A stretch of DNA of 64,000 bases from Rhizophagus clarus (taxonomy: Eukaryota; Glomeromycota; Glomeromycetes; Glomerales; Glomeraceae): assembly GCA_015698045.1 (NCBI GenBank), contig BLAL01000068.1, positions 124,001 through 188,000 of the forward strand, written 5' to 3'. This document shows, one piece after another, positions 62,882-64,000 of this stretch (its first letter is position 1; the number at the start of each line of letters is the position of its first letter). Position numbers and translations under genes: made by a program. A model generated the notes under the pieces. It saw only the letters and a program-made list of their open reading frames with translations, ran no database searches and had not been told where the DNA came from.

Positions 62882-63540
62882 AGGGATGGAACTGGATTAG
62901 AAAACTCAATCCGGAATTTGGTTCAGTATCAAACTCAATCCGGATATGATATTCGGAAGAAAATCTGGGTTGTCATTTTCAATCGAATTTAATTTAAAAC
63001 CAGATCTAAAATTCGGATGCATATCTAAATTATAAATTTCAAACCAAATATTTATAATCTAACAAACTTGTTAAAACATTAAAATAATCTTAATATATTT
63101 ATAATCGTACCATTAACTTAAATACAATTTACGCGTTTTACGTAACCAGGTTCATATATTGGGCGTGCAGGACTATATATAAAAAGAGAAATCCACGAAT
63201 ATGATGCAATGCATCGTTTTTAAGCTGTACAACATATGTAGATTATGAAAATATTATGAGGAGAATCAAGTCTGATGCTTTCAATATTACTTAATATTGC
63301 TTAATCGAATATAAATTCGAATTAATAGCAGCCTTGAATTTATTATTTAATAATCCGAATTGATAAATTCAATCGATCCGGATTTGAATATTAATCTGGA
63401 TTTATAATCAAAATTCTAAGTCCGGTAAGATTGTAGGTCTGGTTAAATTATTTTAAAACCAGAATTACCAGAATTTATTCAACAGTTTACTTGGTTTCAA
63501 GTATCCAATCCGGAATTTATGAACGTGGTTCCATCCCCCT
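62882..63540. repeat. Inverted-repeat element with AATCCGGA motifs
   Basis: The ends are AGGGATGGAAC and GTTCCATCCCCC in inverse orientation. CAATCCGGAATTTGG (left, about 62907) faces CCAATCCGGAATTTAT (right, about 63504). ATCCGGAT/ATTCGGAT motifs recur throughout. No coding content. It resembles the other motif-rich foldback elements in the window. Confidence 0.6.
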
Positions 63541-64000
63541 AAATTACCGATATAAACATATTAAAAAATGTTTACTTTGGATCTCGTGATGCAGAAGTAA
63601 AATACTGTAAATGGATAAATCTCTTTTTAAGCGAATAATTTTATGGCTACTAGGCGGAAAAGTTATGTTGAGTTCGATCATAAGGCTTAGGACAGTGTAT
63701 TATTTCATACAAGTTGTCTTATGGCATAGAATTTAAAAAAGTTCTAAAGACTTTATTTAAATTAGACGCGTTTGATTAATGTTAGTTTCACTTGGGTTAT
63801 CTGTTATTATTCAAATTTTTTTTTTTTGTTATTATTATATTAATACATATGTGTGTGTTGGATTTATAGATGCCGCCATAAAGCTTTTTTATGATTAGAA
63901 AAATCTAATTGGTCTAGGTAAAAAATGTTAAAAAGGAGTAGAACGATTTTCAAAAAAAAAAATGATTTTCTTTATGAACATTTAAATGACCAAAAAGATG
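63541..64000. other. Intergenic, no gene seen
   Basis: AT-rich to the end of the window, without supported frames or repeats. Confidence 0.45.

Noticed and set aside
1-64000. tRNA, 5S rRNA, U6 or other structural RNA genes
   Set aside because: I looked for B-box text (GGTTCGAATCC-like) and conserved U6/5S segments on both strands and found none convincing; a covariance-model scan would be decisive.

Overview
This window looks like strongly AT-rich nuclear DNA from an arbuscular mycorrhizal fungus (Glomeromycotina, Rhizophagus-like). The evidence is short GT-AG introns, many repeats, a kinase gene of the type whose N-terminus reads W(T/I)SGNxxIDDFIQ, an AIG1-type GTPase, several cytochrome P450s and many decayed copies of large lineage-specific families. 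The organism assignment rests on recognising protein style, not on a database match.

Layout. 1-2.1 kb is a long dispersed repeat whose sister copy lies at 26.0-28.7 kb; both end in the same intron, after which they diverge. 2.6-5.6 kb holds decayed coding remnants, including one with a PD-(D/E)xK-like core. 10.4-13.2 kb (minus) holds a ten-exon gene of unknown function whose exons join in frame. A 174-bp MITE sits at 13.4 kb. 16.4-18.0 kb has an AIG1/GIMAP-like GTPase gene broken by a frameshift. 18-29 kb is mostly gene-poor, with a P450 fragment at 22.3 kb. 29.3-32.1 kb is a poly(A)-tailed retro-insertion with an 11-bp target duplication, itself hit by two TIR elements; a paralogous empty site lies at 37.0 kb. 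34.4-36.0 kb (minus) is a decayed multi-exon gene. 39.5-40.3 kb (minus) is a small four-exon gene resembling actinoporin-like proteins. 42.6-43.3 kb is another copy of the 650-bp TIR element.

43.9-58.3 kb is a P450 cluster: two tandemly duplicated genes on minus and a more diverged one on plus, all with one intron at the same codon. Between them lie an exact 296-bp tandem repeat (52.2-52.8 kb), a broken CxxCxGxG-repeat gene (53.0-53.3 kb) and a small MITE (55.6 kb).

59.1-62.6 kb is the most unusual locus. It is a seven-exon gene in which a kinase N-lobe segment is repeated six times in tandem by duplication of a symmetric phase-0 exon. Five copies have lost the glycine-rich loop; the sixth has it and runs into a complete kinase C-lobe. 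The rest of the window, to 64.0 kb, is repeat and intergenic sequence.

No operon or pathway links these genes. The common themes are tandem duplication of exons and genes, and elements built from repeated CCGG/CCGTTA-type motifs.
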